The translations under genes and the position numbers were made by a program. From Bradyrhizobium sp. ORS 285 (GTDB taxonomy: Bacteria > Pseudomonadota > Alphaproteobacteria > Rhizobiales > Xanthobacteraceae): a stretch of 64,000 nt of DNA. Of the stretch, positions 24,129-32,436 are shown piece by piece. Under the pieces are notes generated by a model. The model did no database searches, was not told the DNA's origin, and saw only the letters and a list, made by a program, of their open reading frames with translations. Location: positions 186,001 to 250,000 of the forward strand of contig NZ_LT859959.1 in assembly GCF_900176205.1 (NCBI RefSeq), given 5' to 3'. How positions within the stretch are numbered: the stretch's first letter is position 1; each line of letters starts with the position of its first letter.

Positions 24129-24386
24129 TCAGAACGGACTGAGCTTCGCATTCCGCTCGATGATCAGCGCTGTGCCGAAGCGTGACTTGAGTTGCTCGGC
24201 GTCTTGCGACGGCAGATTGACGACCAGGTGCGGCTGGTCGGGACGGCCGCCTCTTGAAACGATCGAGGCGCCGGCGATGTCCTTCAGCGCGTTTTCGAAC
24301 GCGGTGAGGTGGGATGTGTCGGAGGGGTTGCGTCCTGCGACGATGAACTCATCGCTGGAGCCGCCGCTGGCAAGGTTGTCGGTCAT
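24129..24386 (-). CDS. Small propeptide/inhibitor-I9-like protein, 85 residues
   Basis: An 85-residue protein. After a polar N-terminus (about 20 residues) comes a helix SHLTAFENALKDIAGASIVS and the strand-helix-strand LVVNLPSQDAEQLKSRFG, then ALIIERNAKLSPF. This order and the final hydrophobic-E-x-(D/N) strand match the fold of subtilisin propeptides and I9-type inhibitors; the prodomain of the neighbouring protease has the same pattern (EIVVAEMDPARGAALRASAP, then VIVEHDALL). I infer a free-standing chaperone or inhibitor of that protease. No signal peptide. GAGGA lies 9 bases upstream of the ATG. It is 57 bp upstream of the protease start and 117 bp downstream of the repeat-protein stop. 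Confidence 0.6.
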   Translation of the reverse strand: MTDNLASGGSSDEFIVAGRNPSDTSHLTAFENALKDIAGASIVSRGGRPDQPHLVVNLPSQDAEQLKSRFGTALIIERNAKLSPF

Positions 24387-24503
24387 GATGGTGTCCTCAC
24401 TGTCTTCGATGTGTCCCCGGGGCGACTATCGAGCCGCCCAGGGGACAGTGCAACGGGACACTCGCAACGTCCGAGTGCAGCCTACACGGCGCCCTGTACG
24501 GGC

Positions 24504-26078
24504 TTAGTGATAGGTCACGCCCTGGTAGGGATAGACAGAGGCGATCGGAACGGTGCCAAAGCCGGTCTGGCCCCAGCCGCCCTGCGCCAGCTGCGGGCTG
24601 GCGTCGAACGGCAGGATCCCGCCGAGGATGCCGCCGGCGGTGCTGCCGATGGTCTGGCCGAGGTTGCGGTTGCCGAGCGCCTTGCCGATGAAGCCGCCGC
24701 CGAGACCGCCGAGCGTGCTGCCGAGGAAGCCGCCCAGAAGGCCCTGCGGAGCAAGCTCGGGCGCAGCGTCGAACGGCAGGATGCCGATCGGCTGTTGCTG
24801 CACGCCTGCAAATGGCGATCCGCCGTACATGTTGCGCGATTGGAAGATATTGCTCAGTGCGCCCTGCGGCACGAATTGCGGCGCCGCCTCGAACGGCAGG
24901 AAGCGCTGGGCGAGCTGGCCTGCGACGCCGCCGATGGTATTGCCGAGGCCGCGATTGCCGAACGTACTTCCGATCGCGCCGCCGAGCGGTGCGCCGACCT
25001 GGCCGAGCAGGTTGCCGAAGAAGCCCTGCGGGGCGAATTCCGGTGCGGCCTCGAACGGCAGGAAGCGCTGGGCGAGCTGGCCTGCGACGCCGCCGATGGT
25101 GTTGCCGAGGCCGCGATTGCCGAATGCGCCGCCGATGGCGCCGCCGAGCGGTGCGCCGACCTGTCCCAGCAGGTTGCCGAAGAAGCCCTGCGGGGCGAAC
25201 TCCGGTGCAGCCTCGAACGGCACGAAGCGCTGGGCAAGCTGGCCGGCGACACCGCCGATGGTGTTGCCGAGGCCGCGATTGCCGAAGGCACCACCGATGG
25301 CGCCGCCGAGCGGTGCGCCGACCTGGCCGAGCAGGTTGCCGAAGAAGCCCTGCGGGGCGAACTCCGGTGCAGCCTCGAACGGCAGGAAGCGCTGGGCAAG
25401 CTGGCCGATGCCGCCGCCGAGCGCCTGGCCGAGACCTGCGTTGCCGAAGGCGCCGCCGATCGCATTGCCGACGGGTGCGCCGATCTGACCGAGCAGGTTG
25501 CCGACGAAGCCCTGTGGCACGAACTGCGGCGCGGCGTCGAACGGCAGGAAGCGCTGGGCGATCTGGCCGATGCCGCCGCCGAGCGCCTGGCCGAGACCTG
25601 CGTTGCCGAAGGCGCCGCCGATCGCATTACCGACGGGTGCGCCGATCTGACCGAGCAGGTTGCCGACGAAGCCCTGCGGCACGAACTGCGGCGCGGCGTC
25701 GAACGGCAGGAAGCGCTGGGCGATCTGGCCGATGCCGCCGCCGAGCGCCTGGCCGAGACCGGCGTTGCCGAAGGCGCCGCCGATCGCATTACCGACGGGG
25801 GCGCCGATCTGACCGAGCAGATTGCCGACGAAGCCCTGCGGCACGAACTGCGGCGCGGCGTCGAACGGCAGGAAGCGCTGCGCGATCTGGCCGATGCCAC
25901 CGCCGAGCGCCTGGCCGAGACCGGCGTTGCCGAAGGCGCCGCCGATCGCATTGCCGACGGGGGCGCCGATCTGACCGAGCAGATTGCCGACGAAGCCTTG
26001 TGGCGCCAACTGCTGCGCAGCAAGTAGTCCGTAAGGGACGCCCGCCTGGAGCGCGCCATTCACCTGTTGTCCGTCCAT
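24504..26078 (-). CDS. Glycine-zipper protein with seven 54-residue tandem repeats
   Basis: A 524-residue protein: a 25-residue head (MDGQQVNGALQAGVPYG...), seven repeats of 54 residues and two degenerate ones. Each unit has PQGFVGNLLGQIGAPVGNAI, then GGAFGNAGLGQALGGGIGQI and AQRFLPFDAAPQFV; the last three-to-four units use the variant FFGNLLGQVGAPLGGAIGG. The spaced Gly (GxxxG, GxxxGGxxG) form a glycine zipper, as in membrane-inserting or amyloid-like peptides. Each unit ends in the polar joint LPFDAAPQ, which could be a cleavage site. No signal peptide. AGGAGGAAG is 5 bases before the ATG. First gene of the protease cluster. Function unknown; a polyprotein precursor or surface scaffold is possible. 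Confidence 0.85.
   Translation of the reverse strand: MDGQQVNGALQAGVPYGLLAAQQLAPQGFVGNLLGQIGAPVGNAIGGAFGNAGLGQALGGGIGQIAQRFLPFDAAPQFVPQGFVGNLLGQIGAPVGNAIGGAFGNAGLGQALGGGIGQIAQRFLPFDAAPQFVPQGFVGNLLGQIGAPVGNAIGGAFGNAGLGQALGGGIGQIAQRFLPFDAAPQFVPQGFVGNLLGQIGAPVGNAIGGAFGNAGLGQALGGGIGQLAQRFLPFEAAPEFAPQGFFGNLLGQVGAPLGGAIGGAFGNRGLGNTIGGVAGQLAQRFVPFEAAPEFAPQGFFGNLLGQVGAPLGGAIGGAFGNRGLGNTIGGVAGQLAQRFLPFEAAPEFAPQGFFGNLLGQVGAPLGGAIGSTFGNRGLGNTIGGVAGQLAQRFLPFEAAPQFVPQGALSNIFQSRNMYGGSPFAGVQQQPIGILPFDAAPELAPQGLLGGFLGSTLGGLGGGFIGKALGNRNLGQTIGSTAGGILGGILPFDASPQLAQGGWGQTGFGTVPIASVYPYQGVTYH
24870..26003 (-). repeat. Seven tandem 162-bp repeats within the glycine-zipper gene
   Basis: The anchor CCGA(C/A)GAAGCC occurs at 25015, 25177, 25339, 25501, 25663, 25825 and 25987, exactly 162 bases apart each time. 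Units 1-4 and 5-7 form two subfamilies, so the array grew by local duplication of two ancestral units. Perfect register keeps the protein frame. Confidence 0.92.
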
Positions 26079-26344
26079 TGTCTTCCTCCTGGGATCGCCG
26101 ATCGTTTCGATTTGCTTGCGATCGCGAACCGCCGCGCGACAACGACGGGGATCGCTGAGCACGCCGACGATAGAAAGGGCAGGACAGGCGGTGAATGGAT
26201 CATTCGGTACACGCGGAGGCACAGGCACTCGCGTCGATACCGTGCACATGGAGCGAAGGCGCTGTGCACCTTCACTCTCCCGTGAACTATGAACTACTTC
26301 ATATTTGGCGGGGCATGCGTCGATCCGACGCATGCCGTCCTGGA
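26079..26344. promoter_or_regulatory. Upstream region of the glycine-zipper/subtilase cluster
   Basis: This 266-base gap separates the end of the mscS-like gene from the ATG at 26078 and should contain the cluster's promoter. GCGATCGC and CGATCG palindromes lie close to the start (26095-26130). I see no confident -35/-10 pair. Confidence 0.35.
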
Positions 26345-27661
26345 TCAGGTCGGAATCTCGACCGTGGACTCGACCGGCAGCGCGCCGCCGCGCACCCGCA
26401 GCTCACGGACCGGGTAGGGCACGCGGATGCCCTCACGCTTGAACGCGTCCCACAGCGCCAGCATCACCTCGCTCTTGACGCTGTCCATGTAGCTGGGATC
26501 GGCGATCCATGTGGTCAGCGAGAACTTCATGCCGGCTTCGGTGAATTCGGTCAGCAGGCAGTTTGGCGGCTTGGATTTCAGCGTGCGCGGAATCTCGGCG
26601 GCGATATCGGTGGCGAGCTTGACGACAAGGCGCGGATCGGCGTCGTAGTTGGTGCCGAAGTTCACTTTCACCAGCGTGTTCTTGTCGGTGTAGGTCCAGT
26701 TGGTCACTTTCTGGGTGACGAGGTCCTCGTTCGGGATCAGGAACTCGCGGCCGTCGCCGGCGGCGACCGAGATGTAGCGCGTGTTCATCGCGCTGATGCG
26801 GCCCGAGCTGTCGCCGATGGTGACGAGGTCGCCGGGCTTCACCGATTTGTCGGCGAGCAGGATGATGCCGGCGACGAAATTGGCGACGATGCGCTGCAAG
26901 CCGAGACCGATACCGACACCGGCGGCGCCGGAGAAGATCGCGAGCGCCGACAGGTTGATGCCGACCGCGCTGATCGCGATCGCGACGCCGAGGATCATCA
27001 GGCCCATGCGGACCATCTTGATCAGCAGCACCTGGATCGACGGCGTCAGATCGGTGGAGCGGGTGATCCGGCTCTCGACGAAATTGCTGGCGATGTTGGT
27101 GAGCCAGAGCACAGCCAGCAGCAGCACGCCGAGCTTGATGACCAAAAGCGGCGTCAGCCTGAGGCCGCCGAGCACGACCGAGACGGAATCGAGTGCATCA
27201 ACGACGTTGTCGAGCTGGCCGATGATGCTGAGCGCGGCCACCAGCCAGGCCGAGATCGACACGATCTGCACGATGAAGGTGCTGCGGATCACCGAGGTGA
27301 TCAGCCGGATCACGAGCCAGGCCAGCGCCAGCTTGAGCGCGACGGCGAGCAGATAGGAGCGGCTCGGCCAGGTCCACAGCACCATGCCGGTGCGCGCGAT
27401 CCGCATCAGGATCACGAACACGACCGTGGTGACGCTCTCCAGCAGCACCCGCAGCAGCTGCCGCAGCGGGCCGGGCCAGCCCATCGCCAGCGAGGTCACG
27501 TCGATCCGGGCGCGCACCGCGGCGCTGGCCGCAAAGGCGATGCCGGCGCCGCTCAGCACAAGTCCGAGCTGAAGGTAGAACCACGGCGAGGTGACCTCGG
27601 CGCCGATCGAGCGGGCCACGGTCTGCAGGAATTCGAGAACGTCTTTTAAATCGAAGTCCAT
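26345..27661 (-). CDS. MscS-family mechanosensitive ion channel
   Basis: A 438-residue MscS-like channel for osmotic down-shock release. About six hydrophobic spans precede the pore helix, ALAIFSGAAGVGIGLGLQRI-VANFVAG, with the Ala/Gly packing of TM3. The beta domain follows (VKPGDLVTIGDSSGRISAMN, SVAAGDGREFLIPNEDLVTQ) and the C-terminal alpha/beta domain (LTTWIADPSYMDSVKSEV). It is longer than E. coli MscS (286 residues) because of three extra N-terminal spans. Divergent to the K+/H+ antiporter gene 208 bp away; both handle ion balance and may share stress control. Confidence 0.92.
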   Translation of the reverse strand: MDFDLKDVLEFLQTVARSIGAEVTSPWFYLQLGLVLSGAGIAFAASAAVRARIDVTSLAMGWPGPLRQLLRVLLESVTTVVFVILMRIARTGMVLWTWPSRSYLLAVALKLALAWLVIRLITSVIRSTFIVQIVSISAWLVAALSIIGQLDNVVDALDSVSVVLGGLRLTPLLVIKLGVLLLAVLWLTNIASNFVESRITRSTDLTPSIQVLLIKMVRMGLMILGVAIAISAVGINLSALAIFSGAAGVGIGLGLQRIVANFVAGIILLADKSVKPGDLVTIGDSSGRISAMNTRYISVAAGDGREFLIPNEDLVTQKVTNWTYTDKNTLVKVNFGTNYDADPRLVVKLATDIAAEIPRTLKSKPPNCLLTEFTEAGMKFSLTTWIADPSYMDSVKSEVMLALWDAFKREGIRVPYPVRELRVRGGALPVESTVEIPT

Positions 27662-27869
27662 CAGAAGGGTCTCGGAGAGGAACGGAGGCGCGGGCGAGCC
27701 CGGTCGGCAGGATTTAGCTTGCTTTTGTCACAAGCGGTTGCCGCGAAATATACCCGCACGCGGGCAAAGATGGAAAAATGGGCATATCGCCGCGATATGA
27801 GCAAATCCGGTTGGCGTGCAAGTGTGGCGACGATAAGGATGTAAAAGTCGGATCCATCAACGTTTTTTC

Positions 27870-29663
27870 ATGACATCCCTCGACGCCGTCAGCATTGCCA
27901 TCCTCCTTGGCGCGATCCTGGTCATGGCCGGGATCCTTTCCAGCCTGCTGGCGCTGCGCTTCGGTGCGCCGCTGCTGCTGGTGTTCCTGGTGATCGGCAT
28001 GCTGGCGGGTGATTCCGGGCCTGGTCATATCGAATTTCAGGACGTCCGCACCACCTATCTGGTCGGCTCGGTCGCCTTGGCGCTGATCCTGTTCGACGGC
28101 GGCCTGCGCACGCGCTTCCAGAGCATCCGCACCGTGCTGGCGCCCTCGATGGTGCTTGCGACCGCAGGCGTGCTCCTGACCGCGTTCATCACCGCACCGG
28201 TCGCGAAATATACCCTGGACCTCGGCTGGACCGAGGCGATGCTGGTCGGCGCGGTCATCGCCTCGACCGACGCGGCGGCGGTGTTCCTGCTGGTGCATGC
28301 GCAGGGTCTGCGCCTGCGGCCGCGCGTCGGCGCGACGCTTGAGGCTGAATCCGGCAGCAACGATCCGTTCGCCGTCTTCCTCACGCTGATGCTGGTCGAG
28401 CTGATCTCGGTCGGCCATGGCAGCGTCGGGCATTTCGTGTTCGAACTGGTTCGCGAAGCCGTGCTCGGCACGCTGTTCGGCATCGTCGGTGGCAGGCTGG
28501 TGGTGATCGGCCTCAACAAGGTCGCGCTGCCGCAGGGCCTGCATGCGCCGTTCGTGACCACGGCGGCACTGGTCATCTTCGGCGCGGCGCAGATCGCGCA
28601 TGGCTCCGGGTTCCTCGCGGTCTATCTCGCCGGCCTCATCGTCGGCAACCGGCCGACCCGCGCGCATAACTCCGTTGTCACCTTCCTCGATGCCGCGACC
28701 TGGCTCGCCCAGATCGTGATGTTCGTGCTGCTCGGCCTGCTGGTGTCGCCGCAGCGGCTGCTCGACAGCCTCCTGCCTGCGATCGCGGTCGCGCTGGTGC
28801 TGATGCTGGTGGCGCGCCCTGTGGCCGTGTTCCTCTGTCTGCGTCCATTCCGCTTCAATTGGCGCGAAAAGGCGTTCATCGCCTGGACCGGACTGCGCGG
28901 CGCCGTCGCGATCTTCCTCGCCTCGATCCCGATGCTGGTCGGCCTGTCCAACGCCTATCTGTATTTCGACGTCGCCTTCGTCGTCGTCATCATCTCGCTC
29001 TTGGCACAGGGCTGGACGCTCGGCGTCGCCGCGCGCAAGCTTCACGTCGCTTTGCCGCGCACCGATCGCGGCCCGCGCCGCATCGAGCTCGATCTGCCCG
29101 GCCAGCTCGAGCAGCAGCTGGTCGGCTATGCGATCCGCCCCAAGAGCCTGTATTTTCGCCGCGGGCTGATTCCATCCTGGTCGAAGCCGACGCTTGTCAT
29201 CCGCAACGAGCAGATCCTGTCGCCGATCGAGGCCGAGCCGATCGCGCCGGGCGACTATCTGTATCTGCTGGCGCCGCCGGAAAAGGCCGAGTCGCTCGAC
29301 CGCTTCTTCGTCGACATGCCGCCCTCGGCCGCGCCCGATCCGCATCTGCTCGGCGACTTCATGGTCTCGGCCGAGCACACGCTCGACGAGGTCGCCGGCA
29401 TCTATGGCGTCAAGCTCGGCGAAGGCGAGGACAAGCTGACGCTCGCCGATTATTTCGACATCCACCTCGATAATGCACCGAAGGAAGGCTCCACCGTCGC
29501 GCTCGACACCATCGTGCTGGTGGCGCGGTCGATCTCCGGCGGCCGCGTCAACGTCGTCGGCCTGCGCCTGCCGGAGGACGAAGAGGAGCAGCCGGTGCTG
29601 ACGCGCAAGCAGCAAGTCAGGCGCAAGCTCGCGGATGTCTGGTCGTCGGTGGCGGGGGTGTGA
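27870..29663 (+). CDS. Potassium/proton antiporter, CPA1/NhaP2 type
   Basis: A 597-residue inner-membrane antiporter of the NhaP2/CvrA group (K+ or Na+ exchange for H+). Twelve to thirteen spans cover residues 1-390; ion-binding motifs are VALALILFDGGLRTRF and AVIASTDAAAVFLLV (Asp pair region), then ESGSNDPFAVFLT and FIAWTGLRGAVAIFLASIP. The cytoplasmic C-terminus has a TrkA_C/RCK-C-like segment (ISPI by position: QILSPIEAEPIAPGDYLYLL) and a CorC-like end domain (about 485-575). These are expected to bind regulatory ligands. ATG 27870 is the first codon of the first span. Confidence 0.92.
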   Translation: MTSLDAVSIAILLGAILVMAGILSSLLALRFGAPLLLVFLVIGMLAGDSGPGHIEFQDVRTTYLVGSVALALILFDGGLRTRFQSIRTVLAPSMVLATAGVLLTAFITAPVAKYTLDLGWTEAMLVGAVIASTDAAAVFLLVHAQGLRLRPRVGATLEAESGSNDPFAVFLTLMLVELISVGHGSVGHFVFELVREAVLGTLFGIVGGRLVVIGLNKVALPQGLHAPFVTTAALVIFGAAQIAHGSGFLAVYLAGLIVGNRPTRAHNSVVTFLDAATWLAQIVMFVLLGLLVSPQRLLDSLLPAIAVALVLMLVARPVAVFLCLRPFRFNWREKAFIAWTGLRGAVAIFLASIPMLVGLSNAYLYFDVAFVVVIISLLAQGWTLGVAARKLHVALPRTDRGPRRIELDLPGQLEQQLVGYAIRPKSLYFRRGLIPSWSKPTLVIRNEQILSPIEAEPIAPGDYLYLLAPPEKAESLDRFFVDMPPSAAPDPHLLGDFMVSAEHTLDEVAGIYGVKLGEGEDKLTLADYFDIHLDNAPKEGSTVALDTIVLVARSISGGRVNVVGLRLPEDEEEQPVLTRKQQVRRKLADVWSSVAGV

Positions 29664-30043
29664 GGGCGGCTTGCTCTCCGCGAAGCCGGTGCGACCTCTC
29701 CCCGCTCTTTGCGGGGAGAGGTCGGATTGCGCAGCAATCCGGGTGAGGGGCATGGCACATTAACAAGCCCGGATCGCAGTCTGTCGGACGGGTGGGGTGG
29801 CTCCGAGCGACCAGGCAATGTTCGGCCACAATCAGCACTGCCCGTGCGGCTGCCCCTCACCTCGACCCTCTCCCCGTGAAGAACGGGGAGAGGGAGCGCC
29901 GAGACCGCCCGTATATGAACCGGCAGCCTCTCCGAGGTGCGCTCTTGCCGTCTCCACCGCTGTCATGCTCCGCGAAAGCGGAGCATCCAGTCTTCCGCGG
30001 CGGAAGATATTGAACCGAGACGCCACGTCGTGCTGCATCGGGT
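29664..30043. repeat. Intergenic stretch with GC-rich palindromic repeats (CCTCTCCCC family)
   Basis: Inverted elements CCTCTCCCCGCTCTTTGCGG with GGAGAGG (29695-29725), followed by GATTGC/GCAATC and GGGTGAGGGG, recur in opposite order at 29853-29905. The same family is at 34728-34853 and 42267-42411. No gene is seen in this stretch. Confidence 0.7.
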
Positions 30044-30559
30044 TCACTCCGCCGGCAGTATCGCGACCGCGATCGTTGCTTCCGGTGCGCCGCTGATTTG
30101 CAGCGTGAAGGGCTGTGCGGCCAGCTCGTATTTCACGGTCTTGCGGATGCCGTCGCAATCGGTGGCGCCGCTGAAGGCGATCGGCTTGAGGATCCTGCCG
30201 TCCTGCACGAGGTCGATCCAGGCCGCTGCCGAAAGGCTGACGGTGTAGACGCCCGCCTTGGGCGCAGCCGTCAGGCGCGTGACGCCGGCGAAGCTGCCGT
30301 CTTTCGGCGCGCGTTCCGGCGGGGTCGGCAGCTTCGCCTCTGCAAGCGGGCGCAATGTGAGCAGCACGCCGGAGGCGGGCAGCGCTGCGAGATCGCTACC
30401 CGAGTCGAGCTTTTGTCGGTCGCTCGCGGTGAGCGCCGCGCGCTCCCGCGCAATGTCCCATTTGAATTTGTCGCAGCCGCTGGGCTCGGCGGCGTACGCG
30501 GTCGAGTTGGCGGCGAGGGTGAGGAGGAGGGCAGTCGCGGCGGGACGGATCAGGATCAT
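30044..30559 (-). CDS. Hypothetical exported protein, 171 residues
   Basis: MILIRPAATALLLTLAANST then AYAAE is a clear Sec signal peptide with cleavage after AYA. The mature part has one likely disulfide pair (GCDKFKWDI and GATDCDGIRK) and beta-rich text ending LQISGAPEATIAVAIL. I do not recognise the family; I think homologues are annotated only as hypothetical in Bradyrhizobium. ATG 30559 is preferred over 30592 because the signal peptide begins there. Single gene flanked by repeats. Confidence 0.65.
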   Translation of the reverse strand: MILIRPAATALLLTLAANSTAYAAEPSGCDKFKWDIARERAALTASDRQKLDSGSDLAALPASGVLLTLRPLAEAKLPTPPERAPKDGSFAGVTRLTAAPKAGVYTVSLSAAAWIDLVQDGRILKPIAFSGATDCDGIRKTVKYELAAQPFTLQISGAPEATIAVAILPAE

Positions 30560-30815
30560 GACGGACTCGCAAAAGTTGGACCGCGCAGCCACGCGCGGAG
30601 TCTCAGTGCCGGAAGAGTAGGAGGGGGCGGGACCGTCATCCCATCGACGGTCGCGCTTACGGCGCGACCGGCAACGATCCTAATGCGATCGTCATTTGAG
30701 CGCGACTCCTAATCGAGCCGTTGACCGGCCTGTCAGCGCCACTCCGCGACGATCCTGTCGGCCCAAAGGGCCCTCAACGAACGGCGCTCGGGTGCCCTCC
30801 GTGCAAAGGCGCTGT
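30560..30815. other. Short intergenic stretch, nothing recognised
   Basis: It separates the exported-protein gene start from the end of the small membrane-protein gene. A duplicated GCGCGACCG/GACGGTCGCGC inverted pair occurs near 30640-30670. No gene is supported. Confidence 0.35.
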
Positions 30816-31028
30816 TCAAAACAACCTCTTTCGTCGGCGGCGTCTGTTCACCGCAAGCTCTGCCAGGGCTTGGATGATCATCGCTCCCAAGCCTGCGGCA
30901 CCCCAGCCCGCGCCCTCGAGCCATCCCATGCCGATCCCAGCCCCCACGATCGCCCCGCCCGCGACGAAAATCGGGGCCAGGATCACGAGCAGGAGAGTGT
31001 CGCCTCGCGTCCATGATGTTGGCGTCAT
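30816..31028 (-). CDS. Small membrane protein, 70 residues
   Basis: One to two hydrophobic spans: LLLVILAPIFVAGGAIVGAG and WGAAGLGAMIIQALAELAV, ending in a basic tail NRRRRRKRLF that would stay in the cytoplasm. Its composition and topology are convincing for a real small protein although no ribosome site is visible and the family is unknown. Confidence 0.5.
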   Translation of the reverse strand: MTPTSWTRGDTLLLVILAPIFVAGGAIVGAGIGMGWLEGAGWGAAGLGAMIIQALAELAVNRRRRRKRLF

Positions 31029-31085
31029 GGATACGAGAGTAGTACGACAAGCGGCACACCATAAAGTTTGGCGAGTAACACCAGG

Positions 31086-32027
31086 TCAATTCTTGGCGTC
31101 CGGCGCGTGCAGCACGGCGCGGCAGCTCGGCGGCAGTTGCGCCATCGTGATCGGCTGCGGCGGCTTGGGCGGCTCCTTCGGCGGCGGCGGATGCAGCACC
31201 GCGTCTGAGAACCAGTAGTCGAGGTCGTCGCAACCGTCGCCGCCCTCCTGGTCGGTCTGGCCGTGGCAGTCGGGATTGCCGGGCGGGCAGACCATGCGGA
31301 TGTGGAAGTGATAGTCGTGGCCCCACCACGGCCGCACCTTGGTCAGCCAGCTGCGGTCGCCCTTGGTCTCGCGGCAAAGCGCCTTCTTGATCGCGGCGTT
31401 GACGAAGATGCGCTGCACCGAAGGCTCCTTCGCGGCGGCGCGGATCACGGCGAGATGCCCCTTGGTGAACACGCGCGGATCGACGTCGAGGCGATCGGGG
31501 CGCACCATCATGACAGCCGACATCTCCTCGCGCTCGTTGCGCGACAGCCGGTGCTCGGGCATCGGCGTCAGCCAGATGTCGGCGTCGAGCCCGATCTGGT
31601 GACTGGCATGGCCGCTGAGCGCCGGGCCGCCGCGCGGCTGGCCGATGTCGCCGACCAGGATTCCGGGCCAGCCGGCATCCTTGCGGGCATGATCCGCGAG
31701 GCGCTTCAGCAGCGCGATCATGTTGGGGTGGCCAAAATTGCGGTTGCGCGACAGCCGCATCACCTGCCAGTCCTCGCCATTGATCGGCATCCGCTCGGCG
31801 CCCGCGATGCAGCCGCGGTTGTAGGTGCCGATCACCTTGGTCGGCTGCGCCGAGGGCAGGATCCTGCGGGCGAACAGCTCCTTGGCCGGCGTGCTCGGAT
31901 CGTCCGGGTTGGCGAGCGGCGGCAAGGCCTTGGGCTCGACGCTGCCCTTGTCCTGGCCGAGAACGGGCGTGGCCACGGCCAGTGCGATCGTGGCCAGAGC
32001 GGCGGGCAGAATCAGGCGGGCGTGCAT
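31086..32027 (-). CDS. mepA: Penicillin-insensitive murein endopeptidase MepA
   Basis: A 313-residue periplasmic LAS-family zinc endopeptidase that cleaves D-Ala-mDAP cross-links in peptidoglycan. Signal peptide MHARLILPAALATIALAVAT with cleavage near VLGQ. Zinc ligands and catalytic residues: SGHASHQIGLDADIWL (His, Asp), VRPDRLDVDPRVFT region and WWGHDYHFHIRMVCPPG (His-x-His). Six Cys in the mature part agree with the disulfides of E. coli MepA. ATG 32027 is chosen because the signal peptide starts there; the frame is open further upstream. The C-terminal 40 residues are Pro-rich. Confidence 0.92.
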   Translation of the reverse strand: MHARLILPAALATIALAVATPVLGQDKGSVEPKALPPLANPDDPSTPAKELFARRILPSAQPTKVIGTYNRGCIAGAERMPINGEDWQVMRLSRNRNFGHPNMIALLKRLADHARKDAGWPGILVGDIGQPRGGPALSGHASHQIGLDADIWLTPMPEHRLSRNEREEMSAVMMVRPDRLDVDPRVFTKGHLAVIRAAAKEPSVQRIFVNAAIKKALCRETKGDRSWLTKVRPWWGHDYHFHIRMVCPPGNPDCHGQTDQEGGDGCDDLDYWFSDAVLHPPPPKEPPKPPQPITMAQLPPSCRAVLHAPDAKN

Positions 32028-32436
32028 ATCGTGAGTGTAGCGGCTGCCCACCGGCAGGAAAGAGCAGGGCTGGTCACATCCCATCCAGCATTTGTGATGT
32101 GGGAAACCCCCAGTGTTAATGCTTGCGTAACCCTGCTCTGGATTTGGGGAACCCATTCCAACACGGCTCAATTGCCTGAGTTCGTTCGGTAGGTGGACCA
32201 ATTTGGAGCGACAAATACACGGAATACGTGTCATTTCAGCCGTGCGGCAACCAAGGTCACTAACCGGCAGTTGTGCCGCGCCTGCGCGGGATGCCGACGA
32301 CAACCGGCTATTCGCGCGACACGCGAGTGTATGTCGTATTTCACGTAACCTTTAGCTGTCGCGCCTCCGCATCGAGATACCATTTTTTCAGACACTTGGC
32401 TGAAAACTGCCTCCGAGAAGGAGAGTGAGGCAGGCG
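32028..32436. promoter_or_regulatory. Divergent intergenic region mepA / EAL gene
   Basis: A 400-base gap with the promoters of both diverging genes. I see no clear palindrome or gene. GTGAGG (32425-32430) is the likely ribosome site of the EAL gene. Confidence 0.35.

Noticed and set aside
24870..26003. CRISPR array
   Set aside because: Repeats are 162 bases, contiguous without spacers and in a protein frame.
24309..26027. Long open plus-strand frame (572 codons) with repeated Glu/Ala/Asp text
   Set aside because: It is antisense to the glycine-zipper gene, which has a strong ribosome site; the openness comes from the 162-bp repeats and high GC.
22257..26078. Type I secretion-linked bacteriocin cluster
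   Set aside because: No ABC exporter, membrane-fusion gene or double-glycine leader near; only the weaker polyprotein idea is kept.
27714..29753. 679-codon minus-strand frame
   Set aside because: Antisense to the K+/H+ antiporter gene; Gln/Asp/Arg-rich, no recognisable domain.
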